In this document: in pieces, positions 1-8,707 of the stretch
Numbering within the stretch: the first letter of the stretch is position 1
How the letters are laid out: each line of letters begins with the position of its first letter
Program-made: the position numbers and the translations under genes
The notes under the pieces: generated by a model
What the model was told of the DNA's origin: nothing
Databases searched by the model: none
What the model saw: the letters and a program-made list of their open reading frames with translations, nothing else
Source of the DNA: Actinacidiphila sp965342175
GTDB lineage: Bacteria; Actinomycetota; Actinomycetes; Streptomycetales; Streptomycetaceae
Reading direction: 5' to 3'
Assembly (NCBI RefSeq): GCF_965342175.1
Contig: NZ_CBDRBL010000017.1
Coordinates: 34,981-98,980 of the forward strand
Length of the DNA stretch: 64,000 nt

Positions 1-1072
1 CGCCGATGTCCGCCAAGGTGGCCGGGATGCCGATGCCGGCAAGGAGCCCGTCGAGCCAGGTGAGGAACGTATCTGCGGCCTCGGCATCCGAGGCGTCGGT
101 CACGTCGAGCCCGCACACCCCGGCGAGGATGGCCAACCGGTCGCCGATGGCATCCCTGGCCGCGTCCAGCGCGTAGGGCAGCAGCAGCCCGACCCCCAGG
201 CCGTGCGGTGTGTGGGTGGCTGCGCCGATGGGGTACTGGAGGGCGTGCGGAGCCGCGTTGCCTGCGTGGGAGAACGCGAGCCCGGCCAGCATGGACCCAT
301 AGGACATGTCCGCGCGCGCGTCCTTGTCGCCTCCGTCCCTGACGACACGGGGCAAGCTGCGGGCGATCCGCTTCGCGGCCAGGAGCGCGTAGTGATCGGT
401 GATCGGGTTGCGGCCGAGGAAGACCTGCTCCACCGGGTCGAGCGGTCCGTGGGCCCGGGGTCGCGCGGTGTAGCTCTCCACCGCGTGACACAACGCGTCG
501 ATGCCGGAGTGGGCAGTGACGGTCGCAGGGCAGGTATAGGTGAGCTCGGGGTCGACGATGGCGAAGTCGGGCACGATGTGGACGCTGGAGACCCCCACCT
601 TCAGCTCGCGGTCCGGGTCGGTCAACACCGAGACGGGCGTGAGCTCGGAGCCGGTGCCTGACGTCGTCGGGACCGCGACGAGAGGAATCGTCGGCCCCGG
701 CACCCTCGACTCGCCGTAGAAGTCGCGCGGCGTCCCACCATGGCGCCGGATGACGCCGACGATTTTGGCGAGGTCGATCACCGTGCCACCCCCGATGGCG
801 AGGATCACGTCGGCGTCCACCTCTGCGGCGACCGAGACGGCCAGGGCGACATCGGTGAGTGGCACGTCCGGAGTCGCGTCGGCGAACACCCCGACGACGT
901 CGACCTTCTCCCGCACGGCGGCCACGATCTCGGCCACGCCCGGCTGCCCCAGAAGAACCCGGTCGGTCACGACGAGGACTCGCGAGCCACACTCGGCCAC
1001 CACTCGTGGGATGTTCTGCGCGACCCCTTCGCCCACGATCAGCTGGCGTGGTCCGCGGACGGTCTCAAGCAT
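1..1072 (-). CDS. Iron-containing alcohol dehydrogenase (class III), 3' end outside window
   Basis: Reading from the ATG at 1072 gives about 357 open codons up to the window edge, so only the last few tens of residues of a normal ~380-residue enzyme are missing. The Rossmann-like cofactor loop GGGTVIDLAK lies near residues 94-103 and is followed by a TTSGTGSE block. The metal-ligand region reads GIDALCHAVE, then SHAGN, PHAL and HTPHG, matching the Asp/His/His/His iron site of the family. It would oxidise an alcohol or reduce an aldehyde or ketone with NAD(P); the substrate cannot be read from sequence. It starts one base after the upstream stop, so it is the last visible gene of the importer operon and probably acts on the imported carbon source. 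Confidence 0.9.
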   Translation of the reverse strand, partial: MLETVRGPRQLIVGEGVAQNIPRVVAECGSRVLVVTDRVLLGQPGVAEIVAAVREKVDVVGVFADATPDVPLTDVALAVSVAAEVDADVILAIGGGTVIDLAKIVGVIRRHGGTPRDFYGESRVPGPTIPLVAVPTTSGTGSELTPVSVLTDPDRELKVGVSSVHIVPDFAIVDPELTYTCPATVTAHSGIDALCHAVESYTARPRAHGPLDPVEQVFLGRNPITDHYALLAAKRIARSLPRVVRDGGDKDARADMSYGSMLAGLAFSHAGNAAPHALQYPIGAATHTPHGLGVGLLLPYALDAARDAIGDRLAILAGVCGLDVTDASDAEAADTFLTWLDGLLAGIGIPATLADIG

Positions 1073-1073
1073 G

Positions 1074-1550
1074 TCAGTGCCTCTCTGGAACGTCGGCGGT
1101 GATGTGCGGGGCGGGCGTCCAGGTCACCCGCGAGACCGGGACGGCGTCGGCTGCCGGGGGGCGCAGGCACGCGCCGGGCTCCCGGATAAGGTGACCGGGC
1201 GCCCTCGGGTCCATCGCGATGAAGACGTCGCCCCTGCTGGGCGGGTCAGTCGGGTCGAGGGTCCCGCGGACATCGTTGCCAAGGGCGGTACGAGTCAAGG
1301 TCGCGACCAGCACCTCGATCATGAGCGCGAGGGCGTGGCCTCTGGGACCGCCGAAAGGGCTGATCGCCCCCTCCACCGCCGCGGCCGCGTCTGTGGCGCG
1401 CACACCGGCGGAGTCGACGACGTCCCCCGGTGCCGGCGGATTCGTGCCGACCATGGCCCGGGTCCCGCCCCACGGGTGGAGGCCGGTCAGGTCGTGTGCG
1501 CACAGGGCGCGGTGATCCCCGGCGGGCACCCGGAGCAGCAAACCGGTCAC
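1074..1550 (-). pseudogene. Internally shortened malate/L-lactate dehydrogenase (Ldh2 family) remnant
   Basis: A 158-codon frame starts at GTG inside a GTGA overlap with the aldehyde dehydrogenase stop. It contains recognisable Ldh2-family blocks: HPWGGTRAMVGTNPP, AAAAVEGAISPFGGPRGHAL, ALMIEVLVATLT and VFIAMDP. The family is normally about 340 residues. Here the N-terminal domain with the catalytic His region is absent, and the block between GTNP and the PFGG motif is also shortened. Several deletions that keep one frame open and translationally coupled are odd. It is probably a decaying gene, although a small residual protein could be made. The family uses NAD(P) to oxidise 2-hydroxyacids. 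Confidence 0.6.
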
Positions 1551-3007
1551 GGCAGGTCGATCGCCGCGTAGGTGACGTCGAGGTACTCAAGGATGCCCTC
1601 GTGCGACCCCTCTTTGCCGATCCCGGACTGCTTCACGCCTCCGAACGGAGCTGACGGGTCCGAGATCAGACCACGGTTGATGCCGACCATCCCCGTCTCC
1701 AACCCCTCGGTGAACCGGAGCGCCCGCTGGAGGTCACGGGTGAAGACGTATCCGGCCAGGCCGTGCTCGGTGTTGTTGGCCTTCGCCATCACCTCGTCGT
1801 CGGACGTGAACGAGATGATCGGCGCCACCGGTCCGAAGATCTCCGTCTGCAGGATCCGCGCGTCTTCGGGCACGTCGACCAGGACCGTAGGCGGGTAGAA
1901 GTGGCCCGGCCCATCCGGACGCTCGCCGCCCACCACGACACGGGCGCCGCGATCGACCGCGTCGGCGACGAGCTCGTCGATCTTGGTGACCGAGGCCTCG
2001 TCGATCAACGGCCCGACGTCCACGCCGTCGTCGAGACCATGGCCCACCGAGAGCGCGCCCATCCGCTCGGCGAGGCGCGCCGTGAACTCCTCGCGCACCG
2101 GCTCCTCGACGTAGATCCGGTTGGCCGCGATGCAGGACTCCCCGATGTTGCGCATCTTGGCCACCATGGCACCGTCGAGCGCGACGTCCATGTCCGCGTC
2201 GGCACACACGATCAAGGCCGCGTTGCCGCCCAGTTCCATGGAGGTGCGCAGCACGTTGTCCGCCGCCTGTCGCAGCAGCACGCGCCCGACCTCGGTCGAC
2301 CCGGTGAACGAGAGCTTGCGGGTCCGACGGTCGGCCAGCAGTGCTGAGACCACCTCGCCGGCACGCTTGGTCGTCACGACGTTGACGACGCCCGGGGGAA
2401 CGCCGACCTCCTCCATGATGCGGGCCAGGAACAGCATGGTGAGTGGCGTCTGGGCTGCCGGCTTGGTGATCGTCGTGCAACCCGCCGCCAGCGCAGGAGC
2501 GATCTTGCGTGCACCCATGGCCAACGGAAAGTTCCAGGGCGTCACGAAGACGCACGGTCCGACCGGCTTCGGCACGGTGAGGATGCGGTATCCACCAGTG
2601 GGAGCGGTGTTGTAGCGCCCCTCGACGCGCACCGCCTCCTCGGCGAACCAACGGAAGAACTCGGCGCCGTAGGCCACCTCTCCCCGAGCCTCGGCGAGCG
2701 GCTTGCCCATCTCGAGCGTTATCAGCCGGGCGATCTCCTCGGATCGCTCGGTCAGTGCCCGGTACGTCGCGGTCAACAACTCCGACCGTTTTCGCGGCGG
2801 TGTCGCCGCCCAACCCGCCATTGCCTTGCTCGCCGCGTCCAGAGCGGCGAGCCCGTCGACGACGTCGGCGTCCGACACCTCGGCGATGGTCTTGCCGGTG
2901 GCCGGATCCTCGACGACAAAGGTGGCTCCGCCGGCGGCGTCGCGCCAGGCGTCGCCCATCCGGAGCCGCCGGTGCTCGGGGGCCAGGACGTTCATCGGAT
3001 CACTCAT
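1547..3007 (-). CDS. NAD(P)-dependent aldehyde dehydrogenase, succinate-semialdehyde type
   Basis: The 486-residue protein has full family length. VTPWNFPLAMGARKIAPAL and KPAAQTPLT mark the cofactor and active-site core, FTGSTEVG is the NAD-binding turn, MELGG carries the general base Glu258, and GESCIAANRIYV carries catalytic Cys292. Overall it is closest in pattern to the GabD/succinate-semialdehyde dehydrogenase group, but the substrate is inferred only by family. An RBS (GGAGG) lies about 8 nt before the ATG. About 270 bp without a convincing gene separates it from the ATPase gene upstream. Its stop overlaps the next gene (GTGA), and it likely oxidises an aldehyde made by the neighbouring alcohol dehydrogenase. 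Confidence 0.92.
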   Translation of the reverse strand: MSDPMNVLAPEHRRLRMGDAWRDAAGGATFVVEDPATGKTIAEVSDADVVDGLAALDAASKAMAGWAATPPRKRSELLTATYRALTERSEEIARLITLEMGKPLAEARGEVAYGAEFFRWFAEEAVRVEGRYNTAPTGGYRILTVPKPVGPCVFVTPWNFPLAMGARKIAPALAAGCTTITKPAAQTPLTMLFLARIMEEVGVPPGVVNVVTTKRAGEVVSALLADRRTRKLSFTGSTEVGRVLLRQAADNVLRTSMELGGNAALIVCADADMDVALDGAMVAKMRNIGESCIAANRIYVEEPVREEFTARLAERMGALSVGHGLDDGVDVGPLIDEASVTKIDELVADAVDRGARVVVGGERPDGPGHFYPPTVLVDVPEDARILQTEIFGPVAPIISFTSDDEVMAKANNTEHGLAGYVFTRDLQRALRFTEGLETGMVGINRGLISDPSAPFGGVKQSGIGKEGSHEGILEYLDVTYAAIDLP

Positions 3008-3278
3008 AGCGTCGCCTCCTGTGATGTTCTCGGTGGTGTCCTGCGTGACCTCGGCGATCGCGCCACGCGCGTGGACGAACGGGTCGCACGACCTCGTCGG
3101 GGCCGAGGTCGCCGAGCGGGTCGAACGTGCCTCGGCCCCGGCTGCAGGGCGGCGCCCCCCGCCACCGACCGCCTTCTCGGGCCATGCTTCAGCGTCGTCA
3201 GGCCGTGCTCACCGGTGACGGTCCGCCGAAACTCGATTGCCACGTGCGGGCGCATGATGACGTCGCCGCCCTGCGCGG

Positions 3279-4355
3279 TCACCCCCCGGCCTGGGACAGC
3301 GCCAGCCCGGTGCCCGCATCGAACAGGTGCGCACGGTCCAGGTCGACCGTGACCAGCAGCCGCTCGCCCGGCGTACCCGTGACGGTGGGTCGTGCCTTGA
3401 CCTTGAGGATCTCCGTCCCCACTCGGACGTCGACGACCGTTCGGTCACCGAGCGGCTCAAGGCCGTAGAGCTCACCCGACAACGACGCGTCCCCACGCTG
3501 CTCGATGGACAGGTCCTCTGCCCGCAGGCCCAGCAGCAGCGGACGACCGTCCTCAGCCGTGGTCCAGCGGGGCCGCGGCAGCGTCCAGCCTTCCGCCCCG
3601 ACCAGACGATCCCCCTCGGCGTGGCAGGGGAGGAGGCTGATCGGCGGGCTCCCGACGAAGCCCGCGACCCACTGGTTGGCCGGTCGCTCGTACACCTCGG
3701 TCGGCGTTCCGACCTGTTGCACCTTCCCCTCCTTGAGGACCGCGACCTGGTCGGCCATGGACAGGGCCTCGACCTGGTCGTTGGTCACGTAGACGAAGGT
3801 TCCCCCGAGACTCCGGTGGATGCGGGTGAGCTCGGTGCGCATCTCGACGCGGAGCTTGAGGTCGAGGTTCGTCAGCGGCTCGTCCATGAGAAACGCGCGC
3901 GGGCGACGGACCAGCGCCCGGGCCAGGGCGACGCGCTGCATCTCACCGCCCGACATCTGCGCGGGACGACGCTGCAGCAGACGTTCGATGTGCAGCAGGC
4001 TCGACATCTGCTCGACGGCGGCGGCGATCTCGCTCGAAGAACAACGACGTGCCCGCAGCGGCGAAGCGATGTTCTCGTACGCCGTGAGGCGCGGGTAGAG
4101 GGCGTAGCTCTGGAAGACCATGGCCAGGTCGCGTGCCGCCGGGGAGTCACCGGTCGCGTCCCTCCCGTCCAGATGCACCGACCCGGCGTCAAGCTGCTCG
4201 AGGCCGGCGATCGCTCGCAGGGTGGTCGTCTTGCCTGCCCCGGAGGGCCCGAGCACGACGAAGAACGAGCCGTCCGGCACGTCCAGCGTCACCCCGTCCA
4301 GGGCCTGGACTCTGCCGAAGGACTTGCACAGCCCCTGCACTGCCACAGTTCCCAT
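3279..4355 (-). CDS. Sugar-type ABC importer ATPase with Asn in place of the H-loop His
   Basis: This 358-residue MalK/UgpC-like ATPase has Walker A GPSGAGKT, Q-loop MVFQSYALYP, signature MSGGE, Walker B AFLMDEP and a C-terminal TOBE-type regulatory domain. The switch (H-loop) motif reads YVTNDQ with Asn192, where nearly all importer ATPases have YVTHDQ. Its partner encoded just upstream keeps His193. Two different ATPase genes in one importer operon suggest a heterodimer with one impaired catalytic site, as in some exporter ABC proteins; this is inference. Its ATG shares one base with the upstream stop (TGATG). Confidence 0.9.
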   Translation of the reverse strand: MGTVAVQGLCKSFGRVQALDGVTLDVPDGSFFVVLGPSGAGKTTTLRAIAGLEQLDAGSVHLDGRDATGDSPAARDLAMVFQSYALYPRLTAYENIASPLRARRCSSSEIAAAVEQMSSLLHIERLLQRRPAQMSGGEMQRVALARALVRRPRAFLMDEPLTNLDLKLRVEMRTELTRIHRSLGGTFVYVTNDQVEALSMADQVAVLKEGKVQQVGTPTEVYERPANQWVAGFVGSPPISLLPCHAEGDRLVGAEGWTLPRPRWTTAEDGRPLLLGLRAEDLSIEQRGDASLSGELYGLEPLGDRTVVDVRVGTEILKVKARPTVTGTPGERLLVTVDLDRAHLFDAGTGLALSQAGG

Positions 4356-5422
4356 CAGGCCACCAGCTCTTCCGTGCTCACGTCGTACACCGGCGGGGGC
4401 CCGCCGGTGTGCCGCAGCCCGACCGGCGCGTCAGCGGCGAAACGGACAGTCGGTGGCATCCGAACCCGTACGTCGCGCCGGCCGCCGAGGTCGACCACGT
4501 AGATGATCTCGTCTCCCAGCCACTCCGCCGAGACCACGCGGGCCGGGGCCGAACGCTCCGCCCCTGGTGCTGTGACTTCCAGCGCCTCCGGCCGGACGCC
4601 TGCGACCAGGCGACGGTCGCGCGGCAGGCGTGGCGGTGGCGGGAGGACCAGTCCGCCCTGACTGCGCAGCTTCCCGTCGGCCACCTCCACCTCCACCAGG
4701 TTCATCGGCGGGGAGCCGATGAACGCGGCACAGAAAAGACTCGCCGGACGGTCGTAGACCTCCAGCGGCGTGCCGATCTGCTCGACGCGGCCCTTGTTGA
4801 GGATGGCGATTCTGTGGCCGAGCGACATCGCCTCGACTTGGTCGTGGGTGACGTAGACCATCGTCGTCCCCAGTTCCCCCTGCAGGTGCTTGATCTCCGT
4901 GCGCATGTCCGCCCTCAGCTCCGCGTCCAGATTGGTGAGGGGTTCGTCCATGAGGAATGCGCGCGGTCGCCGCACCAGGGCGCGCGCAAGCGCGACGCGC
5001 TGCTGCTCCCCGCCGGACAGCCGGTGCGGTCGCCGGTCCAGGAGCGGACCGAGCCGCATCAGCCGGGCGGCCTCGTCGACCCGCTCGCGCACCTCCGCTT
5101 TGGGCAGTCCCTCGGCCCGCAGTGGGAACGCCAGGTTGTCGCGGGTCCTCAGATGCGGGTAGAGAGCGTAGAACTGGAACACCATGGCGATGTCGCGCTC
5201 GGCGGGCGGCAGGTCGTTGACGAGCGTGTCGCCGATGCGGATGTCGCCCGTCGTCTGCCTCTCCAGCCCGGCTATGGCTCGCAGCGTGGTCGTCTTGCCG
5301 CAGCCCGATGGGCCGAGCATCACGAACAGCTCGCCGTCGCCGATGGACAGGTCCACGTGATCGACTGCGACCGTCCCGTCCGGGTAGCGCTTGTGCAGGG
5401 TGGTCACCTCGATGCCCGCCAT
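4355..5422 (-). CDS. Sugar-type ABC importer ATPase (complete catalytic motifs)
   Basis: A MalK/UgpC-like ATPase of 355 residues starts at the ATG at 5422. It has Walker A GPSGCGKT, Q-loop MVFQFYALYP, signature LSGGEQQRVALARAL, Walker B AFLMDEP, H-loop YVTHDQ (His193) and a C-terminal TOBE-type domain. The start sits in a TGATG overlap with the upstream permease. A much longer frame upstream of this ATG is only the opposite-frame shadow of the permease gene. It energises import together with the second ATPase, the two permeases and the lipoprotein. Dual-ATPase importers are known, for example the GlpSTPQV glycerol importer of rhizobia, so a polyol substrate is possible. Confidence 0.93.
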   Translation of the reverse strand: MAGIEVTTLHKRYPDGTVAVDHVDLSIGDGELFVMLGPSGCGKTTTLRAIAGLERQTTGDIRIGDTLVNDLPPAERDIAMVFQFYALYPHLRTRDNLAFPLRAEGLPKAEVRERVDEAARLMRLGPLLDRRPHRLSGGEQQRVALARALVRRPRAFLMDEPLTNLDAELRADMRTEIKHLQGELGTTMVYVTHDQVEAMSLGHRIAILNKGRVEQIGTPLEVYDRPASLFCAAFIGSPPMNLVEVEVADGKLRSQGGLVLPPPPRLPRDRRLVAGVRPEALEVTAPGAERSAPARVVSAEWLGDEIIYVVDLGGRRDVRVRMPPTVRFAADAPVGLRHTGGPPPVYDVSTEELVA

Positions 5423-6333
5423 CAGCGTCGCACCGCCCCGAGCGTCACACCGGCGATGAGGTGCTTGCGCACCAGGTAGGCGAAGACGAGCACCGGTAGG
5501 GCGAACACCACGGAGGCGGCGGCGACGAGACCCCAGTCCACAGTGGTTCCACCGATGAGGCCGGCGATGGCGGGTGGGGCCGTCCGCACGCTGTCGCTGG
5601 AGGTGAGGAAGATGGCGAACACGAACTCGTTCCACGAGAAGATGAGTGCGAAGACCGCCGTCGCGGCGATGCCGGGCAGGAGCAGGGGAAGGGTGAATCG
5701 CCAGAACGCCTGCAAGCGGGTGTAGCCGTCGAGCATGGCGGCATCCTCGTACTCCGCGGGCACCTCGTCGACGAACCCCTTCATCATCCAGATCGTGAAC
5801 GGGACGTTGAACGCGGCGTAGATGAGGATCAGGCCGAGCTTGCTGTCGATGAGTCCGACTTGGCGGTACATGAGGAAGATCGGGACCACGACCACCACGG
5901 GCGGCATGAAGCGGGTGGACAGGATGAAGAACAGCTGGTCCTTCTTGGCCTTCACGGCGAAGCGTGAGTAGGCCCAGGCCGCCGGGACCCCCAGCACGGT
6001 GGCCAGCGCCGTGGAGACCCCGGCGACCACGACGGAGTTGAGGAACGAGACGGACAGGGCCGAGCGACCGCCGCCGGAGGCGACGAACACGTCCTTGAAA
6101 TGGTCCAGGGTGACCTTGAAGTCGAAGAACTTGGCCGGGACCGCGTAGACGTCCCGGTTCTCCTTGATGGACGTCTCGAGCATCCACAGCACCGGAAAGA
6201 GCATCACGACGGCCAGCACGGTCAGCAGCGCGACCTCCAGCGCGGAGCGGCCCCGGCCGCCGAAGCGGCGCGCGGGGGGAGTGCGATCCCGGTCTGGACC
6301 CGTGGACACGGCCTTGTCGACGGAGACGGCCAT
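5422..6333 (-). CDS. ABC importer inner-membrane permease (MalG/UgpE type)
   Basis: This 303-residue protein begins MAVSVDKAV. It has about six hydrophobic segments, the first being ALLTVLAVVMLFPVLWML. The binding-protein-dependent permease EAA-like loop EDAAMLDGYTRLQAFWRF precedes TLPLLLPG. The ATG at 6333 overlaps the upstream permease stop by one base, which fixes the start. It forms the translocation pore with the neighbouring permease and contacts the ATPases through the EAA loop. It belongs to the MalG-like family, which pairs with a MalF-like partner. Confidence 0.93.
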   Translation of the reverse strand: MAVSVDKAVSTGPDRDRTPPARRFGGRGRSALEVALLTVLAVVMLFPVLWMLETSIKENRDVYAVPAKFFDFKVTLDHFKDVFVASGGGRSALSVSFLNSVVVAGVSTALATVLGVPAAWAYSRFAVKAKKDQLFFILSTRFMPPVVVVVPIFLMYRQVGLIDSKLGLILIYAAFNVPFTIWMMKGFVDEVPAEYEDAAMLDGYTRLQAFWRFTLPLLLPGIAATAVFALIFSWNEFVFAIFLTSSDSVRTAPPAIAGLIGGTTVDWGLVAAASVVFALPVLVFAYLVRKHLIAGVTLGAVRR

Positions 6334-7283
6334 CAGTCCTCCTTGAGCTTGTTCAAGTAGCGCAGGTAGAGCTGCGTAAGGACGATGACGACGAGGACCA
6401 TGAGGATCCCGTACGCCGAGGCGGTTCCGGTGTTGAAGCCCAGGAACGCGACCTTGTAGACGTGGAACGACAACGTCTCGGTGGAGACCCCCGGACCTCC
6501 GCTGGTGAGGATGTAGACGAGGTCGAACAGCCGGAAGGCCTCGATGGCCCTGAACAACACCGCGATGAGGAGCAGCGGCCACACCAGCGGAAGAGTGATG
6601 GTGCGGAACCGGAACCACTCGGACGCCCGATCGATCGAGGCGGCCTCGTACAAGTACGTGGGAACCGCGGTGAGGCCCGCGAGGGCGATGAGCATGATGA
6701 ACGGCGTCCATTGCCAGGTGTCGACCATGATCAGGGACAGCAGTGCCGTTCGCTGCTGGGTGAGCCACTCCACCTGCCCCAGGCCGAGCGAGCCGAGCAT
6801 GCTGTTGATCACGCCGAATTGCGCGTCGAGCATGAATCGCCAGAACAACCCGACCACGACCGGCGACAGCATCATCGGAACCAGGAACGCAGTGGTCAGC
6901 ACTCCTCGCCCGTGCGTGCGCCGTGAGATCAGGTAGGCGATGGCGAATCCGAGCACGGTCTGCAGGGTGACCGCGCCCACCACGTAGATCAACGTCGTCA
7001 AGGCCCTCAGGTGGACCTGCGCCGACGTCAGGACGGCGATGTAGTTCTCGAACCAGATGAAATGGGCCGGCCCCCCGCGGGTGGCCGAGTAGTCGGTGAA
7101 CGACAGGTACAATGCCCACAGCAGCGGGAACACCGACATCGCGAGCAACAGCAGCAGCGCGGGGGAGATGAAGGCCACGGCGAGCCCGCGGTCGCTCAAG
7201 CGGCGGGACCGACCCGGTGCAGGTGGCGTCGCGGACGCCACCTGCCCGGGGTGGTCGGTCGTCAGAGAGGTGGGGTCACTCAC
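6333..7283 (-). CDS. ABC importer inner-membrane permease (MalF/UgpA type)
   Basis: The GTG at 7283 lies in a GTGA overlap with the stop of the binding-protein gene and gives a 316-residue protein starting VSDPTSL. Six or so membrane segments follow, the first being FISPALLLLLAMSVFPLLWA. The EAA-type loop YEAASIDRASEWFRF precedes ITLPLVWP. The first ~25 codons include a perfect 11-bp stem-loop in the mRNA (7220-7244), described separately. It pairs with the second permease to form the pore. Confidence 0.93.
   Translation of the reverse strand: MSDPTSLTTDHPGQVASATPPAPGRSRRLSDRGLAVAFISPALLLLLAMSVFPLLWALYLSFTDYSATRGGPAHFIWFENYIAVLTSAQVHLRALTTLIYVVGAVTLQTVLGFAIAYLISRRTHGRGVLTTAFLVPMMLSPVVVGLFWRFMLDAQFGVINSMLGSLGLGQVEWLTQQRTALLSLIMVDTWQWTPFIMLIALAGLTAVPTYLYEAASIDRASEWFRFRTITLPLVWPLLLIAVLFRAIEAFRLFDLVYILTSGGPGVSTETLSFHVYKVAFLGFNTGTASAYGILMVLVVIVLTQLYLRYLNKLKED
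7220..7244 (-). promoter_or_regulatory. Stem-loop at binding-protein/permease junction in the operon mRNA
   Basis: CAGGTGGCGTC pairs perfectly with GACGCCACCTG across a 3-nt loop. It sits about 36-60 nt after the binding-protein stop, inside the first codons of the permease. Hairpins at this junction in importer operons often protect the upstream message or hinder downstream translation, giving more binding protein than permease. That role here is inferred. Confidence 0.45.
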
Positions 7284-8707
7284 AGTCCGCCGCCGCCCTT
7301 GCGGCCGCCGGAGTCGAGCACGCCCTGCTGCTCCTTGGCGATGTCGTCGAGCGCTTCCTTCGGCTTTTTCGCGCCGTTGAGAGCCGCGTTCACGTTGGTG
7401 TTCTCGATGTCGACCAGGCGCGCGTACTCGGGCACGTTCCACATGTCCCGCATCCGCGGAACCGAGTCGGCGTACACCTGGTTGAACGGCCCGGCATTGA
7501 GGAACTCGGGCGACTCCAGGGCGTCCGTACGCGATGGCACGCCACCAGCCGCGGCCCACTTCTTCTGGATGTCAGCCCGCTCGAACCACTTCATGAAGTT
7601 CAGGGCCTCCGCCTGGTTCGCCTCGGGGGAGTAGGCCGACACGTGCATCCCCATGCCGCCGAGAGGCACCAGGTTCGTCTTCTGGCTCGGCAGGGTGGCA
7701 AAACCCAGCTTGTCGAGAATCTGCTCCCGTGTGGTGCCGAGCGTCGACTGCTTCGGGTCGAGCAGGCCGCCGCTCGCGGCGATCCAGTTGAACGCGATGC
7801 ATGCCTTGCCCTGGGCGACCGCCGCGTTCACCTCGTCGATGAACCAGTTGCCGGAGCCCGCGGCGGTCAGCGGCTTCATCTTGTTGACCAGGACGTCCAT
7901 CGCCTCCTGGCCCGCAGCGTCGTTGATGACGCCGTCGATCTTGCGGGTCTTGGAGTCCCAGAGGTTGCCGCCGTAGACGCTGTTGACCGTGTTGTAGGTT
8001 ACGGCCGCGGCGTCCGAACCGTTGGCCTGGTGGAAAGCCAGGCCGCTGACGCCAGGGTGGTCCGCCTGGCACTTCTCGGCGACTGAGATCATCTCGTCCC
8101 ACGTCTGCGGCGGCTTGTCGCCGATCAAGTCCTTGCGGTAGATCATCGTCCAGGTGTCGCCGAGCAGCGGCAGTCCGTACATGCTGGCGTTCTCGTCGCG
8201 CTTGCCGGTCTCCGCCTGGGGGTACTGGCCGTAGGCCGCCAGGAGGTACGGGTTGTAGGCCTTGACGTCGATGTTCTTCTTGACGAAGTCGGTGATGTCG
8301 AGGATGTTGCCGTTCGTCACGGCCTCGCCGATGTGTTGCGAGTCCAGGATCGGGATGTCGAAGTCGGTCTTGTGCGCTGCGAACTGGGTGAACATCGCGT
8401 CGTGCCAGTTCGCGTTCGGCACGGTGTTGACCTTGACGGTCACGTTCGGCCGCTCCTTGGTGTACTCCGCGTTCGCGAAGTCTTCCAGCGCGTGGGCGGG
8501 GGGCCAGTCGAACCAGATGAACTTGAGGGTCAGCGGGTTCTTGGTGAGCTCCGGGATGGTCGCCGGCGCCTTGGGGGCGTTATTCGCATTCGCGCCGTCG
8601 TCCTGCCCGCAAGCCGTCAGGGCCGTGGCCACCACTATGGCCGCCGTCGCCAACTGCGCCGTCCGACGGGGAACGGACAGTCGTCTTATGCGCTTCGGAT
8701 GCCGCAT
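7280..8707 (-). CDS. ABC importer substrate-binding lipoprotein
   Basis: Starting at the ATG at 8707 gives a 475-residue protein with an Arg-rich N-region, a hydrophobic core and lipobox LTAC (Cys33), so it is a membrane-anchored lipoprotein outside the cell. The body (PLTLKFIWFDWPPAHALEDF, DIPILDSQHIGE, TWTMIYRKDL, LNFMKWFERADIQKKWAAAG) has the pattern of family 1 extracellular solute-binding proteins for sugars and related polyols. An AGGCGAG ribosome-binding stretch precedes this ATG; an upstream in-frame ATG would bury the signal peptide. It is the first gene of the importer operon and is divergent from the GntR regulator. The ligand cannot be told. Confidence 0.9.
   Translation of the reverse strand: MRHPKRIRRLSVPRRTAQLATAAIVVATALTACGQDDGANANNAPKAPATIPELTKNPLTLKFIWFDWPPAHALEDFANAEYTKERPNVTVKVNTVPNANWHDAMFTQFAAHKTDFDIPILDSQHIGEAVTNGNILDITDFVKKNIDVKAYNPYLLAAYGQYPQAETGKRDENASMYGLPLLGDTWTMIYRKDLIGDKPPQTWDEMISVAEKCQADHPGVSGLAFHQANGSDAAAVTYNTVNSVYGGNLWDSKTRKIDGVINDAAGQEAMDVLVNKMKPLTAAGSGNWFIDEVNAAVAQGKACIAFNWIAASGGLLDPKQSTLGTTREQILDKLGFATLPSQKTNLVPLGGMGMHVSAYSPEANQAEALNFMKWFERADIQKKWAAAGGVPSRTDALESPEFLNAGPFNQVYADSVPRMRDMWNVPEYARLVDIENTNVNAALNGAKKPKEALDDIAKEQQGVLDSGGRKGGGGL

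Noticed and set aside
3008..3278. Minus-strand open frames between the ATPase and aldehyde dehydrogenase genes
   Set aside because: Short, Arg-rich, no convincing start or family; may be debris of a lost gene but unsupported.
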